A DNA stretch of 64,000 nucleotides, taken from assembly GCA_964472305.1 (NCBI GenBank), contig CAYYJR010000001.1:124001-188000 (forward strand), read 5' to 3'. Shown one piece after another: positions 35,194-43,828 of the stretch (positions are counted from its first letter, which is position 1; each line of letters starts with the position of its first letter). Source of the stretch: CAYYJR01 sp964472305 (lineage in GTDB: Bacteria; Armatimonadota; Hebobacteria; CAIYQO01). Below the pieces are notes generated by a model, which worked only from the letters and a program-made list of their open reading frames with translations, ran no database searches and was not told the origin of the DNA. The translations under genes and the position numbers were made by a program.

Positions 35194-36774
35194 ATGGGAA
35201 GGGTGTGGTTTGTTGTCGCCATGGTGATGGCCGGCGCGGTTTTCGTGCAGGCAGCGTCTGCGCAGGATGTCATGCGCACCGTGGCGGTCGCCATGGTGGA
35301 GCAGATTGTCGGGAATCCCGATGTCCAGCGGTTGCAGGGGAAGACGGTGGCCGTCGCGCGGTTTCGCAATCGCGGCACGGATGAAAATCTTGACGTGTCG
35401 GCCTTGCAGGATAAAGTCATCACCGCGCTTGTGAAGGCGAAACTTTTCACCGTGGTCGAGCGCGAGCAACTCAACACGGCGCTGCAACAGTTGAAGATCG
35501 ACGTTGCCAGCGGATTGATCGACCGAAACGAGCAGAAGGAACTGGGCAAGTTTCTCTCTGCGGATTATCTGTTGATCGGCGTCGTATCCGGCGACAGCCT
35601 GCACCCGTCGGTGGACGCGCGCCTGATGAAAATCGAAACGGGCGCGCTGGTCGCGGCGGCCGAGTATCCGGCGGAGAACGGGCGCGGCGGCCTCCCGGGG
35701 GATCCCGGTCCCGCGGAGCCGACGCCCGCGGCGGTGAAGTCGACCATTCAACTAATTTCCTACAATACCAGCATCTTCACACTGTCTTCGACCGCCGACA
35801 AAGAGGCGGATGCTGGCAGCGATGCGATTCGCTGGCTGGTTGACCAGCGTATTTTCGCCGATGCCAAAGACGTGCTCGAACGCTGGACGCCCGAGATCAC
35901 CGGCAAAATCTATCGCAGTCCCGCGCGGCTGGTCGCGAAAGTCACGCCCCGCGCGGACGCCTATTACCTGGATGTCAATTTCGCCCAGATGATGCGCGAA
36001 CTGGTTTTCATTATCTTCGGCAAAGTCACTCCGCGTATCGCGGTCGATACATCGGAAACCATCCTGCGCCGCAATCCCCCCGATCCGGCGGTGAAAACCG
36101 TCATCGAAGGCGCATTCCTCAAATACGGCTTCCAAGTGGTTGATACCGACCGGGCAAAAATGGCGCTGTTGCGCGAGGCATTGCGCCAGACCGAGGCTGG
36201 CGACAGCCTGGCGCCCAATCTGGTGAAACAGTATCTGGGCGAGGTGCAGAGCGATATCATCGCCGTGGGCGACAGTTTCGCGGAAGAACGCGCCGAGCGC
36301 GACGGATTCGATGCGCGCATAGAGTTCAAACTCGTTGAGGTAAACACCGGGCGAGTGCTCGCGTCGATTGAGAATACCGCCACCCTGTCGCGAAAGGATT
36401 ATCCAGCGGTGGATGTGACGTCGAGCGTACTCGGCAAGTTGGTATTGCAGCGCGCCGCGGAGGGGACGACCATTCGCATGTGCGCCGACATCCTGAAGTC
36501 ATACGGCCAACCGGTCTACGCCGTGCGCGTGTGGCATATCGGCAGCCTGGCCAATAAGCGGACGATCGAGGAGTGCCTGACGGAGCAGTTGCCCGGCGCG
36601 ACGGTGACGACAACGTCGTTAGATTTACGGGCGACGAACTGCGCGCTCTTCAGCGTCATGACGAAACGGACGGCTGACCAGGTTGCCGAAGCGTTGGAAA
36701 AGGTTCCCGGCCTTCACGTTGCCGTTACTGGCATCGACTGCCGCTCGATTGTGTGTGAAATACCGGTTAAATAG
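35194..36774 (+). CDS. exported FlgO/CsgG-like protein, two-domain
   Basis: The 526-residue protein has a signal peptide (1-23, ending ASA). Residues about 25-165 form a FlgO/CsgG-type domain: KTVAVARFRNRGTDENLDVSALQDKVITALVKAKLFTVVEREQLNTALQQLK and DYLLIGVVSGD. A second domain from about 185 (TVIEGAFLKYGFQVVDTDRAKM, VQSDIIAVGDSFAEERAERDGFDARIEFKLVEVNTGRVLASI) repeats the theme. A C-terminal part contains several Cys (EECLTEQ, ATNCALF, IDCRSIVCEI). CsgG itself is a nonameric outer-membrane secretion channel, but its lipobox and membrane-inserting hairpins are not evident here. GGAGG precedes the ATG; the next gene follows by 12 bases. Confidence 0.8.
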   Translation: MGRVWFVVAMVMAGAVFVQAASAQDVMRTVAVAMVEQIVGNPDVQRLQGKTVAVARFRNRGTDENLDVSALQDKVITALVKAKLFTVVEREQLNTALQQLKIDVASGLIDRNEQKELGKFLSADYLLIGVVSGDSLHPSVDARLMKIETGALVAAAEYPAENGRGGLPGDPGPAEPTPAAVKSTIQLISYNTSIFTLSSTADKEADAGSDAIRWLVDQRIFADAKDVLERWTPEITGKIYRSPARLVAKVTPRADAYYLDVNFAQMMRELVFIIFGKVTPRIAVDTSETILRRNPPDPAVKTVIEGAFLKYGFQVVDTDRAKMALLREALRQTEAGDSLAPNLVKQYLGEVQSDIIAVGDSFAEERAERDGFDARIEFKLVEVNTGRVLASIENTATLSRKDYPAVDVTSSVLGKLVLQRAAEGTTIRMCADILKSYGQPVYAVRVWHIGSLANKRTIEECLTEQLPGATVTTTSLDLRATNCALFSVMTKRTADQVAEALEKVPGLHVAVTGIDCRSIVCEIPVK

Positions 36775-36786
36775 CAGGAGGACTCG

Positions 36787-38784
36787 ATGTTTTGTGGTGT
36801 CACATTTTTTTGTTCGCCCCGTATGCTCGGGGTGTTGATGCTGTGTGTCGTCACCGGTATCGCCGCACAGGCGGGATTGTACCAGCATTACATTATCGAT
36901 CGTTCAGATGGTGGAAGCATCTTTAAAGTTCCCTATTATGCTTACATCATCAGCAATATCCCGGAGCTGGATGTCATGCGTCCCATGTGTCGGACGGTGT
37001 TGATGCGGCGCCATAAAAATACGCCCCACGTGTTGTATATCCCGCTGGCGCAAGTCGGGACATACGGCAGAAAAAAGACGGAGTTGCTCCCATACGATCA
37101 CCTGAAGAACACGGAAACAGTGGTCGTGATCGACCGCTCCCGGTTGACCGATGCGGAGAAGACCGCGCTTGGCAAACTCCAACTCTATGTGTTCCCGCTT
37201 ATGGCGCCGTTGCCGCAATCCGGGTGTGTGCGCACCTGGGTGCAGACGACCGGAGCCGAGGAATACCAGGTATACGTTGAACTTCCCGAGGTGAGTTGGA
37301 TCGAGCAGGCGGCGAATGATTTGTGGGCATTGCCCAGCACGGCGCCGGTGAGCGTACAGCAGACGCTGGACATCGTACACAAAGTCTGCCGGACGGCGAT
37401 GTTGTCCAACGATGCGCAGGCACGCAATGCGCTGCTCGCGGTCATTAAATACAGCCGGGTGCAATCGTTCACCCTGGACGATTACGAGAAGTTTGCCGGC
37501 CTCCGCGACGTCGATCAGAAATTGATCGCGTTGAATTGGAACGGCGAAGAAGAATGCACCGCCGAAATGGCGGTGCGAATTCTTCCACCGAGCTTGCGCG
37601 CGCCATGTCATTTGCAGACGCCGGACCGCGTGGGACTGACGGGATGGCAGCGCTTCTGCCGGACGGCGGTGGCACGGCACGAAAAAGGCGAAGAGGATAC
37701 CTGGGCTATCTGCGCGCCCACCGCGCAGTTTCTCAATGAACTGGTTACCAAAGTGATTGCCCGTAATTTCGAAGGCGGACCCTACGATATACCGGTGTAT
37801 GATCTCAGTTATATTACCAGCCTTGCGGTGGGCACATCCCTCGGGGTGGGCGATCCTGATCGCGAACGCTTGCTGCCCGGGCCAGTGCAGATGCAAATGG
37901 AGGAGGTTGCGGGAACGGCATTTCGCATGAAAGTCCGCTCGATGGTTTCCACGCAGAACTGGGGTCGTGTCCTCGACGAAGCACTTGGCAAAAACGCCGA
38001 CACGGATGATCCCTTGCGCAAGCCGGACACCATCCGCCGGGTCAATCAGGCCAGTAACACCGATGCAGTCCTGCTGCTTATGGTGCGCAAACTCTCTCCG
38101 CAGGTGACGTATACGTTCCCCCGTAATCGGATTACCGAACCTTATCCAGCGTTCACAGAAAAGGAACCGGATAAACCGAATAAGCCGGATGCCGACAGGC
38201 GTAAATCGCCATTCGGGCCGCATGTATATCCGGGTGAAGCACACAAAGATCGTGTCAACTCCCGTGAATATCAGGAAGACCTGGCGAAATATACCTATAT
38301 CGAACTCCCCAAATGGGAGCGTGCGCGTGAGAAGTGGGAGCAAAATCGCCGGGAATGGGAGCGCGGGAAATCATCGTACCAGGTGAATTATGAGTTCGAG
38401 GTGGTCACCACCCCCGCGATGTCGCTGGGTGGGCAACTGAAATTATTGGATATGTATGCCACGCAAAATGTGTTGTGGAGTACGGACGTGAACCTGGCCA
38501 GCAACGGTGAGCGGAAACAGATACTCACAATTCCGGTTCAGGTGACCGGCGAAGATACCGATCCCCCCCAACCGCGCGCGATGAACAATTATTCGAATAA
38601 ATATACCTGGAGTGACTGCAGCGCCACAGTCGGTTCCGATACCGTTTACGGCATGGGGCAATCCCTGTTGGTCAGGTCATTACGGGACGGTGTCGCGGAA
38701 CTGGTGAAGACGGCGCTCTGGTACACTGATTTGAAGCCATGGAGCCGGCCGGGAAAAACATCGCGCGGCACGCCATACGAATAA
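36787..38784 (+). CDS. 665-residue exported protein of unknown family
   Basis: I do not recognise this protein. A signal peptide or anchor (residues about 12-28) opens it. The body has mixed alpha-beta composition, with several paired cysteines (MCRTVLM, KVCRTAML, EEECTAEM, RAPCHLQT, WAICAPTA). Around 440-530 there is a Pro/Lys/Glu/Arg-rich, probably extended helical stretch (EPDKPNKPDADRRK, KWERAREKWEQNRREWERG). The C-terminal part (MSLGGQLKLLDMYATQNVLWSTDVNL, SLRDGVAELVKTALWY) resembles the core of FlgO/GNA1162-type envelope proteins. GCAGGAGG precedes the ATG, 12 bases after the CsgG-like gene. It is the last gene of the cluster. Confidence 0.7.
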   Translation: MFCGVTFFCSPRMLGVLMLCVVTGIAAQAGLYQHYIIDRSDGGSIFKVPYYAYIISNIPELDVMRPMCRTVLMRRHKNTPHVLYIPLAQVGTYGRKKTELLPYDHLKNTETVVVIDRSRLTDAEKTALGKLQLYVFPLMAPLPQSGCVRTWVQTTGAEEYQVYVELPEVSWIEQAANDLWALPSTAPVSVQQTLDIVHKVCRTAMLSNDAQARNALLAVIKYSRVQSFTLDDYEKFAGLRDVDQKLIALNWNGEEECTAEMAVRILPPSLRAPCHLQTPDRVGLTGWQRFCRTAVARHEKGEEDTWAICAPTAQFLNELVTKVIARNFEGGPYDIPVYDLSYITSLAVGTSLGVGDPDRERLLPGPVQMQMEEVAGTAFRMKVRSMVSTQNWGRVLDEALGKNADTDDPLRKPDTIRRVNQASNTDAVLLLMVRKLSPQVTYTFPRNRITEPYPAFTEKEPDKPNKPDADRRKSPFGPHVYPGEAHKDRVNSREYQEDLAKYTYIELPKWERAREKWEQNRREWERGKSSYQVNYEFEVVTTPAMSLGGQLKLLDMYATQNVLWSTDVNLASNGERKQILTIPVQVTGEDTDPPQPRAMNNYSNKYTWSDCSATVGSDTVYGMGQSLLVRSLRDGVAELVKTALWYTDLKPWSRPGKTSRGTPYE

Positions 38785-38954
38785 CCGGCGGGCACTGCCT
38801 CCCCGCGGTGAACGGCACGGCGCTGTCGAGTGACGTCGTCTGTTCTGCGACCTGAGCGCCAGGCAGCGCCTCACGGCGATGGTCATCATGGCGTCGAATG
38901 TAATTGTCGCGACCGGTCGTAAGATAACATTGCGATTTGCTGAGCCGTATTGAT

Positions 38955-39278
38955 TTACTCGTGCCGTGCAATTGCCGACATGTCGACCAGCGCGCCTTGC
39001 GCCCGCAGCGCCGCGCGCAAGGCATCCATCTCGATCCGCGCAAACGGGATGGCGCGCGCGGCAACCTGTGCCGCCACCACTCCCACGGCTTCGCCCATTG
39101 CCATCACCCGTAGCGGTCCCAGCACGTCGCACTCGACGCTCACCGCACGGCCCGGGCAGATAAGATTTTCGACCGGTTGGGGCAGCATGATGCGGTAGGG
39201 GATCGGTGTGACCGGCACCGTACGTTGAAAGTGCAATGGTGAATGCCGCATACAGCGATCCTTTCCGCCGACAACCAT
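38955..39278 (-). pseudogene. C-terminal remnant of an FAD-dependent oxidoreductase
   Basis: The frame reads PVTPIPYRIMLPQPVENLICPGRAVSVECDV and LGPLRVMAMGEAVGVVAAQVAARA, which is the end of the FAD-oxidoreductase family found in many Terrabacteria and planctomycete-like genomes (usual length well over 400 residues). The frame is closed by a stop a few codons upstream of 39278, and no N-terminal FAD-binding GxGxxG part exists nearby. It is therefore a truncated relic of a longer gene. Confidence 0.75.
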
Positions 39279-39664
39279 CCATCTAGATTAGAAGACGGCC
39301 AGGTATTGTATTCAGCACCGTAGTTCTCACACCTGCTTGCCCTTAGTTTTCGTCGCACTGACCCAAATACGTGTGGCAAGTAATGGCTAAAATATATCAA
39401 ATTGCCCTTCGACAATAGAGGGTACCCCGTGATTTTGGTTGACAGGCATTGAACGCTGTGTTACACTAGCCCATAGTAGGTCAGAGGAAGATCGCATCTC
39501 GAAACGGCGGTATCTCCCTTACTGATCGTCAAACGCTTTCGGTTATGGCGGTAGCTCGTACATCTTAGAATGGGCGCAAAGGAAATTTAGACAACTATTC
39601 GCCTCTTCACCCACGATGCCGGCATGGCCACATTCCAAGCTTTACTTTGAAGGAGGTACAACAC
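39279..39664. other. intergenic region, 386 bases
   Basis: This lies between the oxidoreductase relic and the porin gene. It carries the porin promoter at 39439-39467; the remainder shows no gene or notable repeat. Confidence 0.6.
39439..39467 (+). promoter_or_regulatory. porin gene promoter
   Basis: TTGACA (39439-39444), 17 bases, TACACT (39462-39467). It leaves a leader of about 190 bases, as is common for abundant envelope proteins. Confidence 0.75.
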
Positions 39665-41479
39665 ATGAGAAAGTGGATCGGAGCCTTCGTGGTCTCCCTC
39701 CTGATCGCCTCCGCTTTCCCAGTATTCGCGGAAGGGCCATTCTCGGATGTCCCCGAGACGCACTGGGCTGCCAAAGCGGTTGCTGATCTTGCACAGGCCG
39801 GCATTCTGGAAGGCGTGCGCGTCGGAACGACGGCACAATTCCAGGGCACACGTCCCATGACCCGTTTTGAGATTGCCATGGCACTGGCGCGCGTGCTCGA
39901 AATTGTCGAAGGCGTGAAGCCTTCCACGCCAGGCAAACAACTCACCATGCAGGACGTGATCAACGAGATTCAGAACAACCCGCAGGTGCAGGCGAAACTG
40001 CGCGGTCCCGCCGGTCCCGCCGGCGCTCCGGGTGCTGTCGGTCCTGCCGGCGCTCCGGGTGCTCCGGGCGCGATTGGTCCTGCCGGTCCTGCCGGTACTC
40101 CTGGTACACCAGGCATCGCCGGTCCCGCCGGTCCTGCCGGTCCTGCCGGTCCTGCCGGCCCTCCGGGAAAAGGTTTGACTGACGAGCAGATTGCGCAGTT
40201 AACCAAATTGCTGACCACCTTCGGGCCGGAAATCGCCGCGGTGCGCGGCGACATCCGCAGCTTGCAGGAGCGCGTCACTGCGCTGGAAGCGGCCGTGGGC
40301 AACAAAACCCCGCAATTGCGCACCAGCGTGCACGGCGCCATGCGCTTCGGCGTTCAGGGAAGCGGACTGGATTTCAGTGCCGGCGCTGACTCGAACACTA
40401 ATGGCATTGAAGACTCGGTTGAAGCGATCGGCGCCCTTCCGGACTTTGCGAAAGACGCATCGAAGTCGTCGCGCTTCGGCGTTTACCAGACTGACGTGAA
40501 TTTCGACGGTTCCGTGTCGGAGAATCTGGCCGGGCACCTGACCATGCGCATCGTCAGCCCGATCTCGGCAACGCCCGTCGGCAATCCTGTATACTCCGGA
40601 ACTATCGTAGCCGACAATCTGCAGTTGTGGGATTGGTACGCGACCTTCAACGCGCCCCAGATCTTCGGTCAGAAGATCGCCGTGACGGCTGGTCGGCACT
40701 CGACCATCATCGCCCAGGGCCTGGCGGTCGACACCAATCGGCGCCCGCTGGCCGGCATCTCGCTTGACAGCGGCACCGGCAACTATACCTACGGCGCGAA
40801 CTTCTCGACCAATGACGGCCACAGCCCGGTCATGTATGGCTACCTGGGCTACAATATCGGCGATTTGTCCGATACCCTGACGAACTGGAACGTGGTTGGC
40901 AATTACATGCCGCGCGGTCTTGCGGGCGAGAGCGTATGGAACATCGGCGCGGAAGGCAACATTGCCGGCTATCGCGTGTTCGGTGAATATGCGCATGAGA
41001 ATCTAGGTGCCATCAGTGGTTTGTTCAGCGATTTGGATAATCGCGGGGCACTCGTCATCGGCGCTGACGTGCTGAATAACTGGAACGGTCTGAATATGAC
41101 CGCGCGGATCGGGAAAATTGGAGCCGGATACACCAACACCACCGGCATTCTGAATCCGTATACTTCGGCGAACGCGTTCGATCTCGATTGGGTCGATCGT
41201 CCGCTCTTCCTGAGCCAGACCAATGTCACCGATGGGTGGGAAACTGATTTCCATTACACCTACGGGAAAGACACCCTGCTGCGCGCTCGCATTTATGGCG
41301 GGTTCGGCGATCAGAATGCCGGGGCGTCGGGCGATACCGCCCTCATCCTGTCGGCGAAGAAACCCATCGCCACTGGTGTCGCCGCCAATCTGCTGTGGGG
41401 TTACCGCGGCATTTCCGTGCCCACCGATAGCGCGAGCAACCTGCAAGTGTTGCGCGCCGGTCTTGAATTCACGCTGTAG
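39665..41479 (+). CDS. SLH-domain outer-membrane porin with collagen-like spacer
   Basis: The 604-residue protein has a signal peptide (1-22), then one SLH domain (about 24-84: FSDVPETHWAAKAVADLAQAGIL, TRFEIAMALARVLE), which in this class binds the cell wall. Residues 114-168 are 18 uninterrupted Gly-X-Y triplets (mostly GPA, GAP, GTP). A heptad-like helix at about 170-213 (AAVRGDIRSLQERVTALEAAVG) and a C-terminal beta-barrel of roughly 390 residues ending LRAGLEFTL follow. The plan is that of OmpM/SlpA-type trimeric porins that tether the outer membrane to peptidoglycan. The collagen segment between SLH and coil is unusual. A strong GGAGG site precedes the ATG. Confidence 0.9.
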   Translation: MRKWIGAFVVSLLIASAFPVFAEGPFSDVPETHWAAKAVADLAQAGILEGVRVGTTAQFQGTRPMTRFEIAMALARVLEIVEGVKPSTPGKQLTMQDVINEIQNNPQVQAKLRGPAGPAGAPGAVGPAGAPGAPGAIGPAGPAGTPGTPGIAGPAGPAGPAGPAGPPGKGLTDEQIAQLTKLLTTFGPEIAAVRGDIRSLQERVTALEAAVGNKTPQLRTSVHGAMRFGVQGSGLDFSAGADSNTNGIEDSVEAIGALPDFAKDASKSSRFGVYQTDVNFDGSVSENLAGHLTMRIVSPISATPVGNPVYSGTIVADNLQLWDWYATFNAPQIFGQKIAVTAGRHSTIIAQGLAVDTNRRPLAGISLDSGTGNYTYGANFSTNDGHSPVMYGYLGYNIGDLSDTLTNWNVVGNYMPRGLAGESVWNIGAEGNIAGYRVFGEYAHENLGAISGLFSDLDNRGALVIGADVLNNWNGLNMTARIGKIGAGYTNTTGILNPYTSANAFDLDWVDRPLFLSQTNVTDGWETDFHYTYGKDTLLRARIYGGFGDQNAGASGDTALILSAKKPIATGVAANLLWGYRGISVPTDSASNLQVLRAGLEFTL

Positions 41480-41501
41480 CCTGAATTCGCGACCCGACAT
41501 C

Positions 41502-41533
41502 CGAACGGCCTTCCCGCAAGGGGAGGCCGTTCG
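41502..41533 (+). terminator. terminator of the porin gene
   Basis: A 14-bp stem (41502-41515 with 41520-41533, one G-T pair) closes a GCAA tetraloop 22 bases past the stop. The T-run after it is poor. Confidence 0.7.
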
Positions 41534-41588
41534 CCGTTCTGGGATACGCCATACCCACCCCTGTCGCATGGTAACGCCATCACCCGGC

Positions 41589-41617
41589 TTGCTTTGCAAG
41601 CACAGGTATGCTATATT
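41589..41617 (+). promoter_or_regulatory. aroQ promoter
   Basis: TTGCTT (41589-41594), 17 bases, TATATT (41612-41617), about 100 bases before aroQ. Confidence 0.6.
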
Positions 41618-41717
41618 GAACATAGAAGTTGACTCACACCGGCCACACGGGAGCGCGTTCCATCGCAACGGAACCCGGTATGGCAATTATCGGTAAGACG
41701 GAGGAGTTCCTCGGGCA

Positions 41718-42164
41718 ATGCGCACCGTCTTTGTGATCCACGGACCCAATCTGAATCTGTTAGGGCGACGGGAGCCGGAAGTATACGGCACTGTCACGTT
41801 GGACGATATTAACTCGCGTCTGCGTGCACTGGCCACCGAATTGGGGCTGGAGATCCGCATTCTGCAATCAAATAGCGAGGGAGAGATTGTCTCTGCTATT
41901 CAAGACGCCGGTGATTGGGCTGAAGTGCTGATCCTCAACGCCGGCGGTTACACACACACCAGTGTGGCGATTCCCGACGCTATCAAAGGGGTGAGCCTTC
42001 CGACTATCGAGGTGCACCTCAGCAACATCCACGCGCGCGAATCGTTCCGCCAGCAAAACTACCTCTCTCGGGTGTGCGTGGGCCAAATTTGCGGATTTGG
42101 CGCGCAAAGTTATCTGCTCGCGCTACACGCCGCCCACGCTCTGAATGCCAACCTGTCCTTGTGA
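41718..42164 (+). CDS. aroQ: 3-dehydroquinate dehydratase, type II
   Basis: The 148-residue dodecameric enzyme removes water from 3-dehydroquinate in the shikimate pathway. The family signature is intact: HGPNLNLLGRREPEVYG with the catalytic Tyr23, QSNSEGEIV, NAGGYTHTSVAI, EVHLSNIHARESFRQ with the catalytic His, and ICGFGAQSYLLAL. Length is normal. The M24 peptidase gene follows after 12 bases, so the two share a transcript, an arrangement seen in several Gram-positive lineages. Confidence 0.97.
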   Translation: MRTVFVIHGPNLNLLGRREPEVYGTVTLDDINSRLRALATELGLEIRILQSNSEGEIVSAIQDAGDWAEVLILNAGGYTHTSVAIPDAIKGVSLPTIEVHLSNIHARESFRQQNYLSRVCVGQICGFGAQSYLLALHAAHALNANLSL

Positions 42165-42176
42165 GGTGAGAGTGTC

Positions 42177-43259
42177 ATGGCGACCCGCATTGAGCGCTTA
42201 CGCGCACGGATGAGCGAAGAGAGCCTGCCCGCATTCCTGGTCACCCGTCCGGAGAACGTGTTTTACCTCGCTGGCTTCAGCGGTTCTGCCGGCATGCTGG
42301 TGATTACCCCTACTCACCAGTTGCTACTCACTGATTTTCGCTACCTGCTGCATGCCGCTGAGGTATCGCCCGACTGGGAAGTCGTGCAGGTCGACCCGCG
42401 CTTCGATGTCACACTGCGTCGCGTGTTGAGCGGATTGGGAGTGGAGCGCGTTGGCTTTGAGTCGGATCATCTCACCGTGGCCAGTTATTACCAATATGGC
42501 GGTGATGATGCCTCGCTCCCGTATGTGCTGACGCCGGCACCGGAACTGGTGGAAGGACTGCGCCTGGTAAAGGAACCGGATGAACTCGCACGAATACGCG
42601 AGGCGGTGCGCATCACTGACGCTGCGTATCAGCACGTGCTCAACTGTGCAAAGCCGGGCATCAGTGAGCGTGAATTGGCGTTGGAAGCCGACTGGTTCAT
42701 GCGGCACCATGGCGCGCAGGGTCCGGCATTCGAGATTATCATCGCCACCGGTGCGCACAGCGCCTTACCCCATGCCGAACCGGACACCCGCCCGCTGCAG
42801 TCCGGCGATCTGGTGGTCGTGGATATGGGCGCATGTGTGGCGCATTACTGTGCGGATATGACACGCACTTTCGCGGTTGGCGATCCGCCGCCGCTGGCCT
42901 GTGAAATTTATCGTATCTGCCTGCGCGCGCAACTGGCTGGATTGGATGGCATCCGAGCGGGGATTACCGGGCGTGACGCCGATGGTATCGTGCGGGCGGT
43001 GATCGAGGATGCCGGTTACGGCGCGGAGTTCGGTCATGGCACCGGCCACGGCGTCGGCCTGGCCATACATGAAGCGCCGCGGCTGAATCGTCTGTCCGAA
43101 GAAGTGCTGCCGGCCGGAACCCTGGTAACCGTGGAGCCGGGTATCTATTTGCCCGATTTCGGGGGAGTGCGCATCGAAGATCTCTGCGTGCTGACCGCCA
43201 CGGGAGTCGAGGTACTTACCGGAACGCCGAAACCACCCGAATTGCCAGTATGCGCCTGA
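42177..43259 (+). CDS. M24B metallopeptidase, Xaa-Pro dipeptidase/aminopeptidase
   Basis: The 360-residue cytosolic peptidase has a creatinase-type N-terminal domain (ENVFYLAGFSGSAGMLVIT, LLLTDFRYL) and a pita-bread catalytic domain. All five metal ligands are visible: the two Asp in VVVDMGACVAHYCADMTR, the His in GHGTGHGVGLAIHE, the Glu in VTVEPGIYLP and the Glu in GVRIEDLCVL. It cleaves peptides with proline in second position. GAGGTGAG precedes the ATG, and it is coupled to aroQ. PepQ versus PepP specificity is not resolved. Confidence 0.93.
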   Translation: MATRIERLRARMSEESLPAFLVTRPENVFYLAGFSGSAGMLVITPTHQLLLTDFRYLLHAAEVSPDWEVVQVDPRFDVTLRRVLSGLGVERVGFESDHLTVASYYQYGGDDASLPYVLTPAPELVEGLRLVKEPDELARIREAVRITDAAYQHVLNCAKPGISERELALEADWFMRHHGAQGPAFEIIIATGAHSALPHAEPDTRPLQSGDLVVVDMGACVAHYCADMTRTFAVGDPPPLACEIYRICLRAQLAGLDGIRAGITGRDADGIVRAVIEDAGYGAEFGHGTGHGVGLAIHEAPRLNRLSEEVLPAGTLVTVEPGIYLPDFGGVRIEDLCVLTATGVEVLTGTPKPPELPVCA

Positions 43260-43405
43260 TTGAAGTGATAGAACATTGCTTAAATAAATGGAATAGATTA
43301 TGCAGTGCAGCAATGCAGCACGATATGACATTAAGATGACCCCTGTGTTGCCCTTCGGAGCATCCGAGGTGACTGTGTATCTGCATGGAAAAGGGGGAGA
43401 TCGAC

Positions 43406-43798
43406 ATGGCTCATCGTATACTTGTCGTCGATGATGAACAGGACATTCGTCAATTAATCACCCTGATTCTCCAATCATCAGGATATGAGGTTCTCTGTGC
43501 AAGCGGCGGGGTGGAAGCCCTGACCATGCTCGAGCAGTTTGAAATTGACATGGTCATTCTGGACATCATGATGCCCGAGATGGATGGCTGGGAAGTGTGC
43601 CGTCACATCAAGAGTCGCCCGCGCACGAAAGACTTGTCGGTGTTGATTCTCACTGTGCGCAGCCAGCCGCTGGACCGTGTGATCGGACTCGAAGTCGTGC
43701 ATGCGGATGCTTACCTGACCAAACCATTCGAGCGTCATGAACTGCTGGGCACGGTAGAACAATTGCTGACCGTGCCAACCTCGGCAACGGAATCCTGA
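43406..43798 (+). CDS. single-domain response regulator
   Basis: The 130-residue protein is a lone CheY-like receiver. The acidic pocket Asp9-Asp10 (VVDDE), phospho-acceptor Asp53 (MVILDIMMPEMDGWEV), the switch Thr in LILTVRS and the Lys in YLTKPF are all present. No output domain follows, so it acts by protein contact or phosphorelay. GGGGGAG precedes the ATG at 43406. No histidine kinase is nearby; the next gene encodes a potassium-channel-like protein. Confidence 0.92.
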   Translation: MAHRILVVDDEQDIRQLITLILQSSGYEVLCASGGVEALTMLEQFEIDMVILDIMMPEMDGWEVCRHIKSRPRTKDLSVLILTVRSQPLDRVIGLEVVHADAYLTKPFERHELLGTVEQLLTVPTSATES

Positions 43799-43828
43799 TG
43801 ACCAGGGTCTTGCCGAAATAACCGCCGT

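Noticed and set aside
39140..39415. 91-codon frame overlapping the oxidoreductase relic
   Set aside because: It is a shifted frame of the relic and reads only a few residues related to it before turning into unrelated sequence.
40005..40172. Tandem DNA repeat or CRISPR-like array within the porin gene
   Set aside because: The periodic bases encode Gly-X-Y triplets in frame; it is a coding repeat, without spacers.
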